From contig NZ_CP050965.1 in assembly GCF_012273215.1 (NCBI RefSeq), positions 496,001 to 560,000 of the forward strand: 64,000 nt of DNA, written 5' to 3'. Position numbers and translations under genes: made by a program. The notes under the pieces were generated by a model. The model was not told the DNA's origin, did not search any database, and saw only the letters and a list, made by a program, of their open reading frames with translations. Of the stretch, positions 18,246-27,582 are shown piece by piece (the first letter of the stretch is position 1; each line of letters begins with the position of its first letter). This DNA comes from Gemella haemolysans (GTDB lineage Bacteria; Bacillota; Bacilli; Staphylococcales; Gemellaceae).

Positions 18246-19235
18246 ATGCCAGAATTAGTTTTCTCAGGTATTATCGTGATAGTAGTACTTATTGTACTAT
18301 CAATATTCTTTACTTTCTTTCCACTTGGTCTTTGGATTAGTGCGATTGCCGCAGGTGTTAAGGTAAGTATCTTCACACTTGTTGGTATGAGATTAAGACG
18401 TGTAATACCAAGTAGAGTAATAAATCCAATGATTAAAGCTCACAAAGCTGGGTTAGCTGTTACTATTAATCAATTGGAAAGTCACTATTTAGCAGGGGGG
18501 AATGTGGATAGAGTAATTAATGCTCTAATCGCAGCTCACAGAGCTAATATTGTAAGTTTAACTTTTGAACGTTGTGCAGCTATTGATTTAGCAGGACGTG
18601 ATGTTCTTCAAGCTGTTCAAATGAGTGTTAACCCGAAAGTTATTGAAACTCCATATATCGCTGGGGTTGCAATTAACGGTATCGAAGTTAAAGCGAAAGC
18701 TAGAATTACTGTTCGTGCAAACATTGAACGTTTAGTAGGGGGAGCTGGAGAAGAAACAGTTATCGCCCGTGTAGGTGAAGGTATCGTTTCAACAATCGGT
18801 TCTTCAGAATCACATACAGTAGTTTTAGAAAATCCTGATCGTATTTCTAAAACAATCTTAGATAAAGGTTTAGATGCAGGTACTGCATTTGAAATCTTAT
18901 CGATTGATATTTTGGATGTTGACATCGGTCAAAATATCGGAGCTAACTTACAAACTGAGCAAGCTATTGCTGATAAAAACATCGCTCAAGCTAAAGCAGA
19001 ACAACGTCGTGCAATGGCAGTTGCAGCTGAACAAGAAATGAAAGCAAGAATCCAAGAGATGCGTGCAAAAGTAGTAGAAGCAGAAGCGGAACTACCACTT
19101 GCTATGGCTAAAGCTTTCCAACAAGGTAATCTAGGTATTATGGATTATATGAATTATAAAAATATAGAAGCTGATACAGGTATGAGAGATTCAATTAAAC
19201 GTATGTCACAACCTGAAACAGGAGCAGGTAAATAA
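18246..19235 (+). CDS. floA: Flotillin-like protein FloA
   Basis: Scaffold of functional membrane microdomains, affecting membrane fluidity, signalling and secretion. 329 residues. A membrane anchor (about 5-45), the SPFH-related core with [17 protein letters not shown] and [11 protein letters not shown], Ala/Glu-rich coiled coil (about 235-290; [21 protein letters not shown]), and a short C-terminal tail. RBS AAGGAGG. It closely follows nfeD and is followed by three unrecognised membrane genes in the same direction. Confidence 0.96.
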   Translation: MPELVFSGIIVIVVLIVLSIFFTFFPLGLWISAIAAGVKVSIFTLVGMRLRRVIPSRVINPMIKAHKAGLAVTINQLESHYLAGGNVDRVINALIAAHRANIVSLTFERCAAIDLAGRDVLQAVQMSVNPKVIETPYIAGVAINGIEVKAKARITVRANIERLVGGAGEETVIARVGEGIVSTIGSSESHTVVLENPDRISKTILDKGLDAGTAFEILSIDILDVDIGQNIGANLQTEQAIADKNIAQAKAEQRRAMAVAAEQEMKARIQEMRAKVVEAEAELPLAMAKAFQQGNLGIMDYMNYKNIEADTGMRDSIKRMSQPETGAGK

Positions 19236-19258
19236 TTAGATAAAAAGGAGGATGTGAA

Positions 19259-19738
19259 ATGTCATTTTTAATTTTCGCAGCACCAATAACATTTATCATA
19301 ATTTTTGCTATTTTCGTAATTGTTTTTGCTTCTGACAGTAAAAGATACAGAAAAAATTTAGATAATTCAAAACAAATGGAATTAGACAATGCTCGAGCAC
19401 AGGCTTTAAAGGCTGTTGAAGAGATGAAAAGAATTAAAGAAGCTACTGATAAAGACTCTGATGCTTTAAGAAATAGACAAAGTTCATTAAGTAATCAGCA
19501 AGTATACGAAGAAGATATTTATGAACAACAAGTTGATAGTACATCTATAAATAAATATCAACAATATTATAATGAAAATTATAATAGAGGTAAAAATAAA
19601 TTTTCAATGCAGAGAAATTTCGATAATACTAATGTTGTTCAAGATAATTCAAAAAAATTAGAGTTTACACAAGAAAATATAGTTCGTGGATTGATTGCTA
19701 ACGAGTATCTTAATAGGAATTCTAGGAGGGGAAGATGA
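19259..19738 (+). CDS. Unrecognised single-pass membrane protein in the flotillin operon
   Basis: 159 residues. One N-terminal membrane segment (about 3-26), a charged helical stretch likely to form a coiled coil (30-65; ALKAVEEMKRIKEATDKD), then a Gln/Asn/Tyr-rich, probably disordered region (70-130). The last 27 residues (LEFTQENIVRGLIANEYL...) resemble the C-terminus of the next protein. I do not recognise a family. Good RBS (AAAAGGAGG). The stop overlaps the next ATG, so the two are translationally coupled, and location suggests a FloA-related membrane role. Confidence 0.75.
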   Translation: MSFLIFAAPITFIIIFAIFVIVFASDSKRYRKNLDNSKQMELDNARAQALKAVEEMKRIKEATDKDSDALRNRQSSLSNQQVYEEDIYEQQVDSTSINKYQQYYNENYNRGKNKFSMQRNFDNTNVVQDNSKKLEFTQENIVRGLIANEYLNRNSRRGR

Positions 19739-20067
19739 GTAGTTTATACATCCCGTTAATCTTTCTATTAGTTTCATTTATTATTGATAAAGTAAGAGAA
19801 AATAATAAAACAAAAAAGGAGCCTATTAAGAAAGTTAAGAAGAGTAAGACAAAGGTAAAAAATACCATGTCTAAAGCTCAACAGCAAAAAGAAAGTCCTG
19901 TAATAAATCAGCAAACTCTAACTCGTAAATCTTTTGAGAAAAAACAAAGAGTTATAGTAGATAGAGAAAAAGAAATATTTTCAAATTCTTTAACTTTTAA
20001 TAAAGAAAAAGTTGTTAATGATATAATTTTTTCTGAAATTTTGTCTAAACCAAAAAGTAAAAGATAA
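19735..20067 (+). CDS. Unrecognised small membrane-anchored basic protein in the flotillin operon
   Basis: 110 residues. One N-terminal membrane segment (about 4-18), then a strongly basic Lys-rich stretch (25-55) and a C-terminus LTFNKEKVVNDIIFSEIL that parallels the C-terminus of the preceding gene (L.F..E..V..-I..E.L). It overlaps the upstream gene by 4 bases and has GGAGGGG before it. Family not recognised. The shared C-terminal peptide suggests that both bind a common partner. Confidence 0.75.
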   Translation: MSSLYIPLIFLLVSFIIDKVRENNKTKKEPIKKVKKSKTKVKNTMSKAQQQKESPVINQQTLTRKSFEKKQRVIVDREKEIFSNSLTFNKEKVVNDIIFSEILSKPKSKR

Positions 20068-20084
20068 TAAATAGGAGGTATAAG

Positions 20085-20633
20085 ATGAAAAAATCATTTA
20101 ACTATATTAGTTATTGTATCTATTCATTTATGCCTCTTTATTTTGTTTTACTTATTTATACCTTTGTAAAACAAGATTTGGACGATATATTATTGACTAC
20201 ACTATTAATAATAGTTTCTATTTTTTCTTTAATTATTCAAAATAGTAGTAAACCTACAAATATCTTTGTTTGCAGCAAGAAAGAACTCTCTAAACAAAAA
20301 GGAATAGATTACTATTATTTAGTTTTAATGATAATTATTACATTCTTAATTATAAATCAAAAAGTACAATTAATTTTTAAAATAGTCATACTTGTATTTA
20401 TCTTTTATTTATTATTTTGCATGCTATTTAAGTACAAAAATTATACATTAATATTATTAGGCTACAAAATGTACTTGATTCGTGATAAAATAGTATATAG
20501 TAAAAAAGATCAAAAAGAATTATATAAAATATTGAAAGATAAGAAAAGTTTGCAGATATTAGAAATCTCTAATAACATATATATTGAAAACGAAAAATAT
20601 AGAATGACAAATTTTTATTGTAATGATTTTTAG
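20085..20633 (+). CDS. Unrecognised membrane protein
   Basis: 182 residues with three or four hydrophobic segments (about 10-28, 36-51, 78-97, 100-125) and a C-terminal soluble part of about 55 residues (YKMYLIRDKIVYSKKDQKEL...) that might fold as a small PH-like beta domain. I do not recognise it. RBS TAGGAGG, 7 bases before the ATG. It is 17 bases downstream of the previous gene, last of the floA group and before pdp. No terminator lies between it and pdp. Confidence 0.7.
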   Translation: MKKSFNYISYCIYSFMPLYFVLLIYTFVKQDLDDILLTTLLIIVSIFSLIIQNSSKPTNIFVCSKKELSKQKGIDYYYLVLMIIITFLIINQKVQLIFKIVILVFIFYLLFCMLFKYKNYTLILLGYKMYLIRDKIVYSKKDQKELYKILKDKKSLQILEISNNIYIENEKYRMTNFYCNDF

Positions 20634-20689
20634 ATGAATCAAGTAATTATATTATCTAATTCAATTAATAAAAAATAAGGAGATTAGCT

Positions 20690-21994
20690 ATGAGAGTTGT
20701 TGATATCATAGATAAAAAGAAAAAAAATAATGAGCTAACGAAAGCCGAAATAGAGTTTTTACTGGAAGGATATCTTTCAGGTAAAGTTCCAGATTATCAG
20801 ATGAGTTCATTTTTAATGTCAGTATATTTTAATAATATGACTAAAGATGAGCTTACAAACTTCACATTAACAATGAGAGATTCAGGAGATACTATTTTCT
20901 TTGATGATTTAGATCATTATTTAGTTGATAAGCACTCTACTGGTGGTGTTGGAGATAAAGTAACAGTTGTTTTAGGACCAATTTTATCAGCTGTAGGAAT
21001 GGCTACAACTAAGCTTTCAGGAAAAGGTCTAGGTCATACAGGAGGGACAATAGATAAATTTGAGTCTATTAGAAACTTTAAATTTAGTACAACGAAAGAA
21101 GAGCTAGTAGAAGTTGCAAGTAAAACTGGAGTTGGATTAATGGGTTATAGTGATAATATTGTTCCATTAGATAAAAAAATCTATGCCTTACGTGATGTTA
21201 CTGCAACAGTTGATAGTATTCCACTAATCGCTAGTAGTATTATGAGTAAAAAATTAGCTATTCAATCAGATTTAATTATTCTTGATGTTAAAGTAGGAGA
21301 TGGTGCTTTCATGAAGACTATTGAAGATGCAAGAGAACTATCACGTCGAATGGTAGAAATCGGTAATAGTGTTGGAAGAAAAACAATAGCAGTACTAACT
21401 AACATGGAAGAACCTTTAGGATATAATATTGGTAATGCTAATGAAATAATTGAAGGTATCGAGGCTTTAAAAGGAAATTGGTCAAGTGATCTTAAGGAAG
21501 TTGTATATGAAATTGTTTATCTAGCGTTAAAACATAAAGGTGAAGTGGAGACATTCGAAGAAGCTAGTGAAAAAATAGATGAAGTTATTAATAATGGTCG
21601 TGCTTTAGAATTATTAAAACAGTTTATAGAACTTAGTGGTGGAGACGGTGAAGTATTAAATAATTATGAGTTATTACCAACACCAAAATCAGTATTAGAA
21701 GTATTTGCGCAAGAAGATGGATATGTTACTAAGATTAAAGCTGAAGAAGTAGGTAAAGCTGCTATGGTAATAGGTGCAGGTCGTGCAACAAAAGAAGATG
21801 AAGTAGATCATGCTGTAGGAATAGAGCTTAAGAAAAAAGTAGGAGATAAGGTAGAAAAAGGTGATCTTATCGCTGAAATTTATTACAATGATGATAAGAA
21901 TGTAGAGTCTAGTAAAAATATGCTATTAGATGCTTATGTTATCGGAAATGAAAAAATAGAAAATATTAAAAATATATTAGAAATTATAGAATAG
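20690..21994 (+). CDS. pdp: Pyrimidine-nucleoside phosphorylase
   Basis: Phosphorolysis of uridine, thymidine and deoxyuridine to base and (deoxy)ribose-1-phosphate. 434 residues, the usual length. The family signature at residues 81-110 (DKHSTGGVGDKV, KLSGKGLGHTGGT) and the C-terminal domain with GYVTKIKAEEVG and GAGRATKEDEVDHAVGI are complete. It is followed by deoC with a 9-base gap. The product deoxyribose-1-phosphate would need a phosphopentomutase, not in the window, to feed DeoC. Confidence 0.95.
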   Translation: MRVVDIIDKKKKNNELTKAEIEFLLEGYLSGKVPDYQMSSFLMSVYFNNMTKDELTNFTLTMRDSGDTIFFDDLDHYLVDKHSTGGVGDKVTVVLGPILSAVGMATTKLSGKGLGHTGGTIDKFESIRNFKFSTTKEELVEVASKTGVGLMGYSDNIVPLDKKIYALRDVTATVDSIPLIASSIMSKKLAIQSDLIILDVKVGDGAFMKTIEDARELSRRMVEIGNSVGRKTIAVLTNMEEPLGYNIGNANEIIEGIEALKGNWSSDLKEVVYEIVYLALKHKGEVETFEEASEKIDEVINNGRALELLKQFIELSGGDGEVLNNYELLPTPKSVLEVFAQEDGYVTKIKAEEVGKAAMVIGAGRATKEDEVDHAVGIELKKKVGDKVEKGDLIAEIYYNDDKNVESSKNMLLDAYVIGNEKIENIKNILEIIE

Positions 21995-22003
21995 AGGTAA
22001 AAA

Positions 22004-22642
22004 ATGGGATTAAATAAATATATTGATCATACAATCTTAAAAGCTACGGCAAGTAGTACCGATATCCAAAAATTATGTGAAGAAGCTATTGAACATGAAT
22101 TTTATAGTGTTTGTGTTAATGGTTGTTATGTTGCTGATGCTAAGCATCTTTTACAAGGTACTGATGTTAAAGTAGCAGCAGTTGTTGGATTTCCATTAGG
22201 AGCAATGACAACAGCATCAAAAGTTTTTGAAGCAAAAGAAGCAATCGAAAATGGTGCAAGTGAAATAGATATGGTTATTAATGTTGCAAAATTAAAAGAT
22301 GGTGAATTCGATTATGTAGAGAATGAAATTCGCCTAATTAAAGAAGCGATTGGTGATAATGTCTTGAAAGTTATTATCGAAACATGTTATTTAACTGATG
22401 AAGAAAAAGTTAAAGCCTGTGAATTATCGCTAGTTGCCAAAGCTGATTTTGTTAAAACATCAACAGGATTTGGAACTGGTGGTGCAACTTATGAAGATGT
22501 AAAATTAATGAAATCAGTAGTCGGAGATAATGCTAAAGTTAAGGCGAGTGGTGGAGTTAGAGATAAAAAAACTGCTCAAAAATATGTTGACTTAGGAGCT
22601 GAAAGATTAGGAACAAGCTCAGGAATTGAGATAGTAAAATAA
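22004..22642 (+). CDS. deoC: Deoxyribose-phosphate aldolase
   Basis: Cleaves 2-deoxyribose-5-phosphate to glyceraldehyde-3-phosphate and acetaldehyde. 212 residues. The Schiff-base lysine is Lys151 in FVKTSTGFGTGG; Asp89 (SEIDMVINV) and Lys178-180 region (AKVKASGGVRD) complete the active site. Second gene of a pdp-deoC nucleoside catabolism unit that ends at a strong terminator. Confidence 0.97.
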   Translation: MGLNKYIDHTILKATASSTDIQKLCEEAIEHEFYSVCVNGCYVADAKHLLQGTDVKVAAVVGFPLGAMTTASKVFEAKEAIENGASEIDMVINVAKLKDGEFDYVENEIRLIKEAIGDNVLKVIIETCYLTDEEKVKACELSLVAKADFVKTSTGFGTGGATYEDVKLMKSVVGDNAKVKASGGVRDKKTAQKYVDLGAERLGTSSGIEIVK

Positions 22643-22649
22643 TATTATT

Positions 22650-22694
22650 AAGTGATTCAGAAGATTGTAAAATATTTTCTGAATCACTTTTTTA
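22650..22694 (+). terminator. pdp-deoC terminator
   Basis: AAGTGATTCAGAA pairs with TTCTGAATCACTT, followed by TTTTT, 7 bases after the deoC stop. Confidence 0.92.
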
Positions 22695-22710
22695 TTTTCA
22701 GGAGGAAAAT

Positions 22711-22776
22711 ATGTATAGAAAACGAATAATAGGTAATAATACGGTGTTTTTTATAGCTAAATCTATGTATTTATAG
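22711..22776 (+). CDS. Possible 21-residue peptide with a consensus RBS
   Basis: AGGAGG is 5 bases before an ATG opening MYRKRIIGNNTVFFIAKSMY and one more residue before TAG. It lies directly after the deoC terminator. It could be a leader peptide of the cshB leader or the remnant of a lost gene. No similarity recognised. Confidence 0.25.
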   Translation: MYRKRIIGNNTVFFIAKSMYL

Positions 22777-22901
22777 TATAATAAAGGATGGTTTATTATG
22801 ACGTGAAATATAAAAAGTTATTTTCAATCATTTCACGTGGAAATTGAAGATGGGGAAAACTCCCATATATTTAGATAGAAAAATCATAAAGGAGATTTTA
22901 A
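22777..22901 (+). promoter_or_regulatory. Structured 5' leader of cshB
   Basis: A TATAAT at 22777-22782 is followed by a 5' region with two hairpins: ACGTGAAAT (22801-22809) with ATTTCACGT (22830-22838), and ATGGG (22850-22854) with CCCAT (22862-22866). A competing pairing TTCAAT/ATTGAA (22823-22828, 22843-22848) overlaps the first stem. Such a leader could control the RNA helicase it precedes. Confidence 0.45.
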
Positions 22902-24233
22902 ATGTTACCAAAGTCATTTGAACAATATAAATTTAATGAATTTGTAAATAAGGCAGTAATAGATTTAGGATTTGATAATCCGACAAAAATTCAAGAGAGG
23001 GTATTCTCACCAGTATTAAAAGGAAAAAATATAGTAGCTAAATCACAAACAGGAAGTGGGAAAAGTCATTCTTTCTTATTACCAATTTTTAGTAAATTAG
23101 ATGTAGCTAAGAAAAAAACACAAAGTATTATTCTAGCTCCAACAAGAGAACTTTCAAGACAATTGTATGATATGGCATTGCATATTGCTAGTTTTTCTGA
23201 AGAAGACATTAAAATAACATTATGTATTGGTGGACAAGATTTAAATAGGGATATTGAAAGAGTATCTAATGCACCACATATTATTATCGGTACTCCAACA
23301 CGTGTATTAGAGTTAGATAGAGCAAGTGCTTTAGCAATTAAAGAAGTAGAGAGTCTTGTAATCGATGAATGTGATATGATGATAGATTTAGGATTCATGG
23401 AAGATGTTGATAAAATTTCTAAGAGAGCAGCAGAAAATTGTCAATTCTTAGTATTCTCTGCAACGATACCAGCGCAAATGAATCACTTCTTGAAAAAATA
23501 TCTAAAAAATGCTCAATATATCGAAGTTGATAATGCGAAATTCGGTAAAATTGAATATATTTTAATTCCAGAGAAAAGTTCGTCTCGTTTAGAAAAATTA
23601 CACGAAATTACTACAGTTATTAATCCTTATTTAGCACTTATCTTTGCTAATAAGAAAACTGAGGTAGAGGAAGTAAGTAGCTATTTAATCTCTAAAGGAT
23701 TAAATGTAGGTGTACTTCACGGAGATTTAACACCACGTGAACGTAAGCAAATGCAAAGAAGAATTAATAATTTAGATTTCACTTATGTTGTAGCTAGTGA
23801 TTTAATGAGTCGTGGAATTGATATTGAAGGAGTAAGTCATGTAATTAACTTTAATATTCCTAATGATTTAGACTTCTTTATTCACAGAGCAGGACGTACA
23901 GGACGTGCTGGATTAAGCGGTGACTGTATTACAATTTATAACAATAAAGATGAAGAAAAATTACAAGATTTAGAAAAACGTGGTATTGAATTTAATCACC
24001 AAGATATTAGAAATGGTGAGTTCGTTGAAGCTAAAGACAGAAATAAACGTCAAAGTAGAAAGAAAGTCGTAGCTGACCATAACCTAACTGAAAAACTGAA
24101 ATCAAAAGTAAAAGTTTCTAAAAAAGTTAAACCAGGATATAAGAAAAAATATAAATATAAAATGGATAAACTTAAACAAAAAGAAAGAAGAAAATTTGCT
24201 AAACGTAGTAATAAGGCAAACAGAGGTAAGTAA
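22902..24233 (+). CDS. cshB: DEAD-box ATP-dependent RNA helicase, CshB type
   Basis: RNA unwinding, typically in ribosome assembly and cold adaptation. 443 residues: motif I SQTGSGKS (48-55), PTRELSRQ, a DECD form of the DEAD box (155-158), SAT, and [10 protein letters not shown], followed by a Lys/Arg-rich tail (about 360-443). The Bacillus neighbours cshB (yqfR)-nfo (yqfS)-zur are in the same order here, which supports CshB over CshA. RBS AAGGAG. It is preceded by a structured leader. The stop overlaps the nfo start (TAATG). Confidence 0.92.
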   Translation: MLPKSFEQYKFNEFVNKAVIDLGFDNPTKIQERVFSPVLKGKNIVAKSQTGSGKSHSFLLPIFSKLDVAKKKTQSIILAPTRELSRQLYDMALHIASFSEEDIKITLCIGGQDLNRDIERVSNAPHIIIGTPTRVLELDRASALAIKEVESLVIDECDMMIDLGFMEDVDKISKRAAENCQFLVFSATIPAQMNHFLKKYLKNAQYIEVDNAKFGKIEYILIPEKSSSRLEKLHEITTVINPYLALIFANKKTEVEEVSSYLISKGLNVGVLHGDLTPRERKQMQRRINNLDFTYVVASDLMSRGIDIEGVSHVINFNIPNDLDFFIHRAGRTGRAGLSGDCITIYNNKDEEKLQDLEKRGIEFNHQDIRNGEFVEAKDRNKRQSRKKVVADHNLTEKLKSKVKVSKKVKPGYKKKYKYKMDKLKQKERRKFAKRSNKANRGK

Positions 24234-25108
24234 TGAAGAACTTAAAAATTGGATCTCATGTATCAATGTCAGGAAAAGAAATGATGCTAGGTTCTGTAAA
24301 AGAAGCGGCTAGTTATAATAGTGATACATTTATGATTTATACAGGTGCTCCTCAAAATACAAGAAGAAAACCTATTGAAGAATTGAGAATCGAAGAAGCA
24401 CATAAATTAATGAAAGATAAAAATATTAGTGATATAGTAGTGCATGCACCTTATATTATTAATTTAGCAAATACAGTAAAATCGGAAATCTATCAGCTTG
24501 CAGTTGATTTCTTAAGATTAGAAATTGAAAGAACTGAAAAAATTGGTGCTAAGAATATTGTTCTTCACCCTGGTTCACACGTTAAGGCAGGTGCTGATGT
24601 TGGGATTGCAAGTATCGTTAAAGGGTTAAACGAGGTGCTAACAAAAGATATGAAACCTAATATTGCTTTGGAAGTTATGGCTGGTAAAGGTAGTGAATGT
24701 GGAAAAAATTTTGATGAAATTGCACAAATTATTGATGGAGTTACTTTAAACGAAAAATTAACGGTAACTTTTGATACTTGTCACGTATTTGAAGGTGGAT
24801 ATGATATTGTTAATGATTTAGATGGTGTCCTTACAGAATTTGACAAGATTGTGGGATTAGATAGGATTCAAGTGCTTCATATTAATGATAGTAAAAATAC
24901 ATTAGGTGCACATAAAGATCGCCATGAAAATATCGGATATGGTGGCATTGGATTCGATACGATAAATAGAATTGTTCATTTAGATGAATTCGCAAATATT
25001 CCTAAAATTTTAGAGACTCCTTGGTATGGAGAAAAGAAAGATATATCACCTTATAAAGATGAAATTGAAATGTTAAGAAACAAGACATTTGTGGACTTTA
25101 AAAAATAG
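24233..25108 (+). CDS. nfo: Endonuclease IV
   Basis: Cuts DNA 5' of abasic sites; zinc enzyme of the AP endonuclease 2 family. 291 residues. The blocks GSHVSMSG (7-14), [29 protein letters not shown] and [25 protein letters not shown] match Nfo signatures and hold the His/Glu/Asp metal ligands. Translationally coupled to cshB through TAATG. Confidence 0.97.
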   Translation: MKNLKIGSHVSMSGKEMMLGSVKEAASYNSDTFMIYTGAPQNTRRKPIEELRIEEAHKLMKDKNISDIVVHAPYIINLANTVKSEIYQLAVDFLRLEIERTEKIGAKNIVLHPGSHVKAGADVGIASIVKGLNEVLTKDMKPNIALEVMAGKGSECGKNFDEIAQIIDGVTLNEKLTVTFDTCHVFEGGYDIVNDLDGVLTEFDKIVGLDRIQVLHINDSKNTLGAHKDRHENIGYGGIGFDTINRIVHLDEFANIPKILETPWYGEKKDISPYKDEIEMLRNKTFVDFKK

Positions 25109-25126
25109 ACTATGTAGGAGGTACTT

Positions 25127-25576
25127 ATGAAAATATCAGAAGAAAAAGTTGATAGAATAATGAAACTTCTAAAGGAAAAAGGGTATAAATATACTGATAA
25201 AAGAAAAGCTATGGTTGAACTTTTAGTAAAAGAAGATAGATATATTAATGCAAAATATGTATCCGAAACAGTAGGTAAAATGTATCCTGGACTAAGTTTT
25301 GATACTATTTATAGAAATCTAAGTACTTATGAAGAAATAGGTATTTTGGAAACTACAGAAATTAAAGGGGAAAAATATTTTAAAATTGGATGTTTGGAAA
25401 CAGATCATCACCATCACCATCACATATGCTTAAAATGTGGAAAAGCAAAAATAATACATGTACACGTATGTGATGATTTAGAAATTGAAGAATTGAAAGG
25501 CTATCGAATAGATGGTCATAAATTTGAGGTTTATGGTTTATGCCCAGATTGTTTGAAAAAAGAGGATAATAAATAA
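25127..25576 (+). CDS. zur: Fur-family regulator, probably Zur (zinc uptake repressor)
   Basis: 149 residues: N-terminal winged helix (about 1-85; SFDTIYRNLSTYEEIGIL), then a metal-binding domain with an uninterrupted six-His run (94-99), Cys101-x-x-Cys104 and Cys139-x-x-Cys142 for the structural zinc. Position after cshB-nfo matches Bacillus zur (yqfV). PerR and Fur are less likely given that context and the HHHH-ICLKCGK pattern. RBS GGAGG. No zinc-uptake gene lies nearby. The six-His run is longer than the usual HHHH. Confidence 0.88.
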   Translation: MKISEEKVDRIMKLLKEKGYKYTDKRKAMVELLVKEDRYINAKYVSETVGKMYPGLSFDTIYRNLSTYEEIGILETTEIKGEKYFKIGCLETDHHHHHHICLKCGKAKIIHVHVCDDLEIEELKGYRIDGHKFEVYGLCPDCLKKEDNK

Positions 25577-26499
25577 TGTTTGAAGGTATTTTGCCGATTT
25601 ATAAAGAACGTGGAATTACTAGTCATGATGTTGTATTCAGAGCTAGAAGAATTCTTCAAATGAAAAAAATAGGTCATTCTGGTACATTAGATCCTGAGGT
25701 AGATGGAGTGTTACTTCTCTTATTAGGAGGAGCGACTAAAGTTAGTGAATATGCAATGGATTTAGGTAAAAGTTATAGAGCTGAAGTTTGTTTAGGGATA
25801 AAGACAACTACAGAAGATCTTACAGGAGAAGTTGTTGAAGAATGTAATGTTTCAGACATTAGTGTAGATAAAATTAAAGAAATTCTGAAATCTATGATTG
25901 GTGAAATAGAACAAAAGCCACCTATATATTCAGCTATTAAAGTTAATGGTAGAAAATTGTATGAGTATGCTAGACGCGGCCAATTTGATGTGGAAATTCC
26001 GACTAGAAAAGTAAATATTTATGATATTACATTTATAGAAAATAGTGAATATTATAAAGATGATAAATTTTATTTTTCTATAGATATAAATTGTGGGAAA
26101 GGAACATATGTTCGAACTATAGCTACAAGTATCGGAAAAGAATTAAATTTACCAAGTACGATGAGTAAATTAACGAGAACTAGAAGTGGTGAAATAACAT
26201 TAGATAATTGTTTAACGCTCTCTGAGATAGAACAACATCTAAAAGATGAAACATTAGAAGGAAAACTTCTAAGAAAAGAATATGCTCTAGAAGAATACAA
26301 ATTTGTAGAAATACCAAAATTTAGAGCAAAACAAGTGATGAATGGTTTGAGATTTAGGAAAAATCAATTTCCAGATCACGATTTTACAGATGGAATAGTT
26401 TTTACTTATGAAAATGAAGCGATAGCAATATATTATTTGAAAGATGAAGAGGATGAATTGTTATCTGTAAAAACTACATTTCCAAAAATAATAGAGTAG
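25576..26499 (+). CDS. truB: tRNA pseudouridine-55 synthase
   Basis: Makes pseudouridine 55 in the T-loop of tRNAs. 307 residues. The catalytic Asp39 lies in GHSGTLDPEVDG; KPPIYSAIKVNGRKLYEYAR and the CGKGTYVRTIATSIG block are intact. ATG overlaps the zur stop by 1 base. Followed by ribF and rpsO, as in Bacillus (truB-ribF-rpsO). Confidence 0.97.
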   Translation: MFEGILPIYKERGITSHDVVFRARRILQMKKIGHSGTLDPEVDGVLLLLLGGATKVSEYAMDLGKSYRAEVCLGIKTTTEDLTGEVVEECNVSDISVDKIKEILKSMIGEIEQKPPIYSAIKVNGRKLYEYARRGQFDVEIPTRKVNIYDITFIENSEYYKDDKFYFSIDINCGKGTYVRTIATSIGKELNLPSTMSKLTRTRSGEITLDNCLTLSEIEQHLKDETLEGKLLRKEYALEEYKFVEIPKFRAKQVMNGLRFRKNQFPDHDFTDGIVFTYENEAIAIYYLKDEEDELLSVKTTFPKIIE

Positions 26500-26503
26500 G
26501 TAA

Positions 26504-27427
26504 ATGAAGATGGAAATATTTAATATTTCAGATATTAGTGAAATAAAAAAAGATAATACTAAAAGAGTGGCTGCATTAGGTTTTTTCGATGGTATTCACA
26601 ATGCTCATCAAAAAATAATAGGTGATGCAGTGAGTGTAGCTACTGAGGGCGTTAAGTCTATTGTAATAACACTTGATAAGAGCCCGAAGGAGTACTTTGG
26701 TAAAACTAGTGAAGAGTTATTAACACCGATAAATAAAAAAAATGAACTATTAGAAAGTTTATCTGTAGATGAAGTCTATTATTTAGAATTTAATGAAAAA
26801 TTACAGAATTTATCTGCTGATGATTTTATAGATAATATTTTGAAAAAACTAAATATAGAAAAAGTATTTTGTGGATTCGATTATAGATTTGGAAATAAAG
26901 GTTTAGGAACTCCAAAATTGATTGAAGAAAATGGCATAGAAATTAGTGTTCAAAATGAACAAACTATAGATGGAGAAAAAATATCTACGACAGTTTTGAA
27001 GAAATTTGTTCGAGATGGAGAGTTCCAAAAGTATAGAGAATATTCAGGAAGATTTTATTCAATTTCTGGTCTTGTAGTAAAGGGAAGGCAGTTAGGACGA
27101 ACTATTAATTTTCCAACTGCTAACCTTCAATTATCAGAAAAATATCTTTTACCAGAAACTAATGGGGTTTATATTACGAAATTAAAAGTTCACAGTGAAA
27201 TATACAAATCAATTACAAATATAGGTTATAATCCAACTGTTTCAACTGAAAAAAATAAGAAATTTATAGAAACGCATATTTTAGATTTTGATGAAGATAT
27301 TTATGGTGAAAAAATAGAAATTTTCTTTTATGAATTTTTAAGAAAAGAACAAAAATTCGAGAGCTTTGATCACCTAAAAGAACAACTTAAATTGGATAAA
27401 AAAACCTCTGAAGAAAAAGATTATTAA
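26504..27427 (+). CDS. ribF: Bifunctional riboflavin kinase / FAD synthetase
   Basis: Converts riboflavin to FMN and then FAD. About 307 residues. N-terminal nucleotidyltransferase (GFFDGIHNAHQKII near residue 27; FCGFDYRFGNKG near 124) and C-terminal riboflavin kinase (GRQLGRTINFPTANL near 200, NIGYNPTV). Two ATGs (26504, 26510) are possible; AGG at 26498-26500 is better spaced for 26510, so the first two residues are uncertain. The HxxH of the adenylyltransferase reads HNAH, as in the family. Confidence 0.95.
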   Translation: MKMEIFNISDISEIKKDNTKRVAALGFFDGIHNAHQKIIGDAVSVATEGVKSIVITLDKSPKEYFGKTSEELLTPINKKNELLESLSVDEVYYLEFNEKLQNLSADDFIDNILKKLNIEKVFCGFDYRFGNKGLGTPKLIEENGIEISVQNEQTIDGEKISTTVLKKFVRDGEFQKYREYSGRFYSISGLVVKGRQLGRTINFPTANLQLSEKYLLPETNGVYITKLKVHSEIYKSITNIGYNPTVSTEKNKKFIETHILDFDEDIYGEKIEIFFYEFLRKEQKFESFDHLKEQLKLDKKTSEEKDY

Positions 27428-27462
27428 AATCATATTTATATACTGATTTTAGAGGTTATCTC

Positions 27463-27491
27463 TTGAATTATTATAAAAAATAGTGTACAAT
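27463..27491 (+). promoter_or_regulatory. rpsO promoter
   Basis: TTGAAT, 17 bases, TACAAT, 92 bases before the S15 ATG. It gives rpsO its own transcript with a leader. Confidence 0.65.
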
Positions 27492-27497
27492 TACTTA

Positions 27498-27556
27498 TGT
27501 TCCTTATTCGTGGTATAGAAACCCTCCAGGTTCTACACTAGGATTAAGGTCGCAAA
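27498..27556 (+). promoter_or_regulatory. rpsO leader hairpin (probable S15 autoregulatory RNA)
   Basis: CCTTATTC (27502-27509) pairs with GGATTAAGG (27541-27549), enclosing GTGGTATAGAAACC / GGTTCTACAC. rpsO leaders in Firmicutes bind S15; the assignment here is by position and structure. Confidence 0.55.
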
Positions 27557-27582
27557 AATATAATTATATGGAGGAAATTGCA

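Noticed and set aside
22801-22866. CRISPR-like or riboswitch class in the cshB leader
   Set aside because: No regularly spaced repeats, and no known aptamer core; only simple hairpins.
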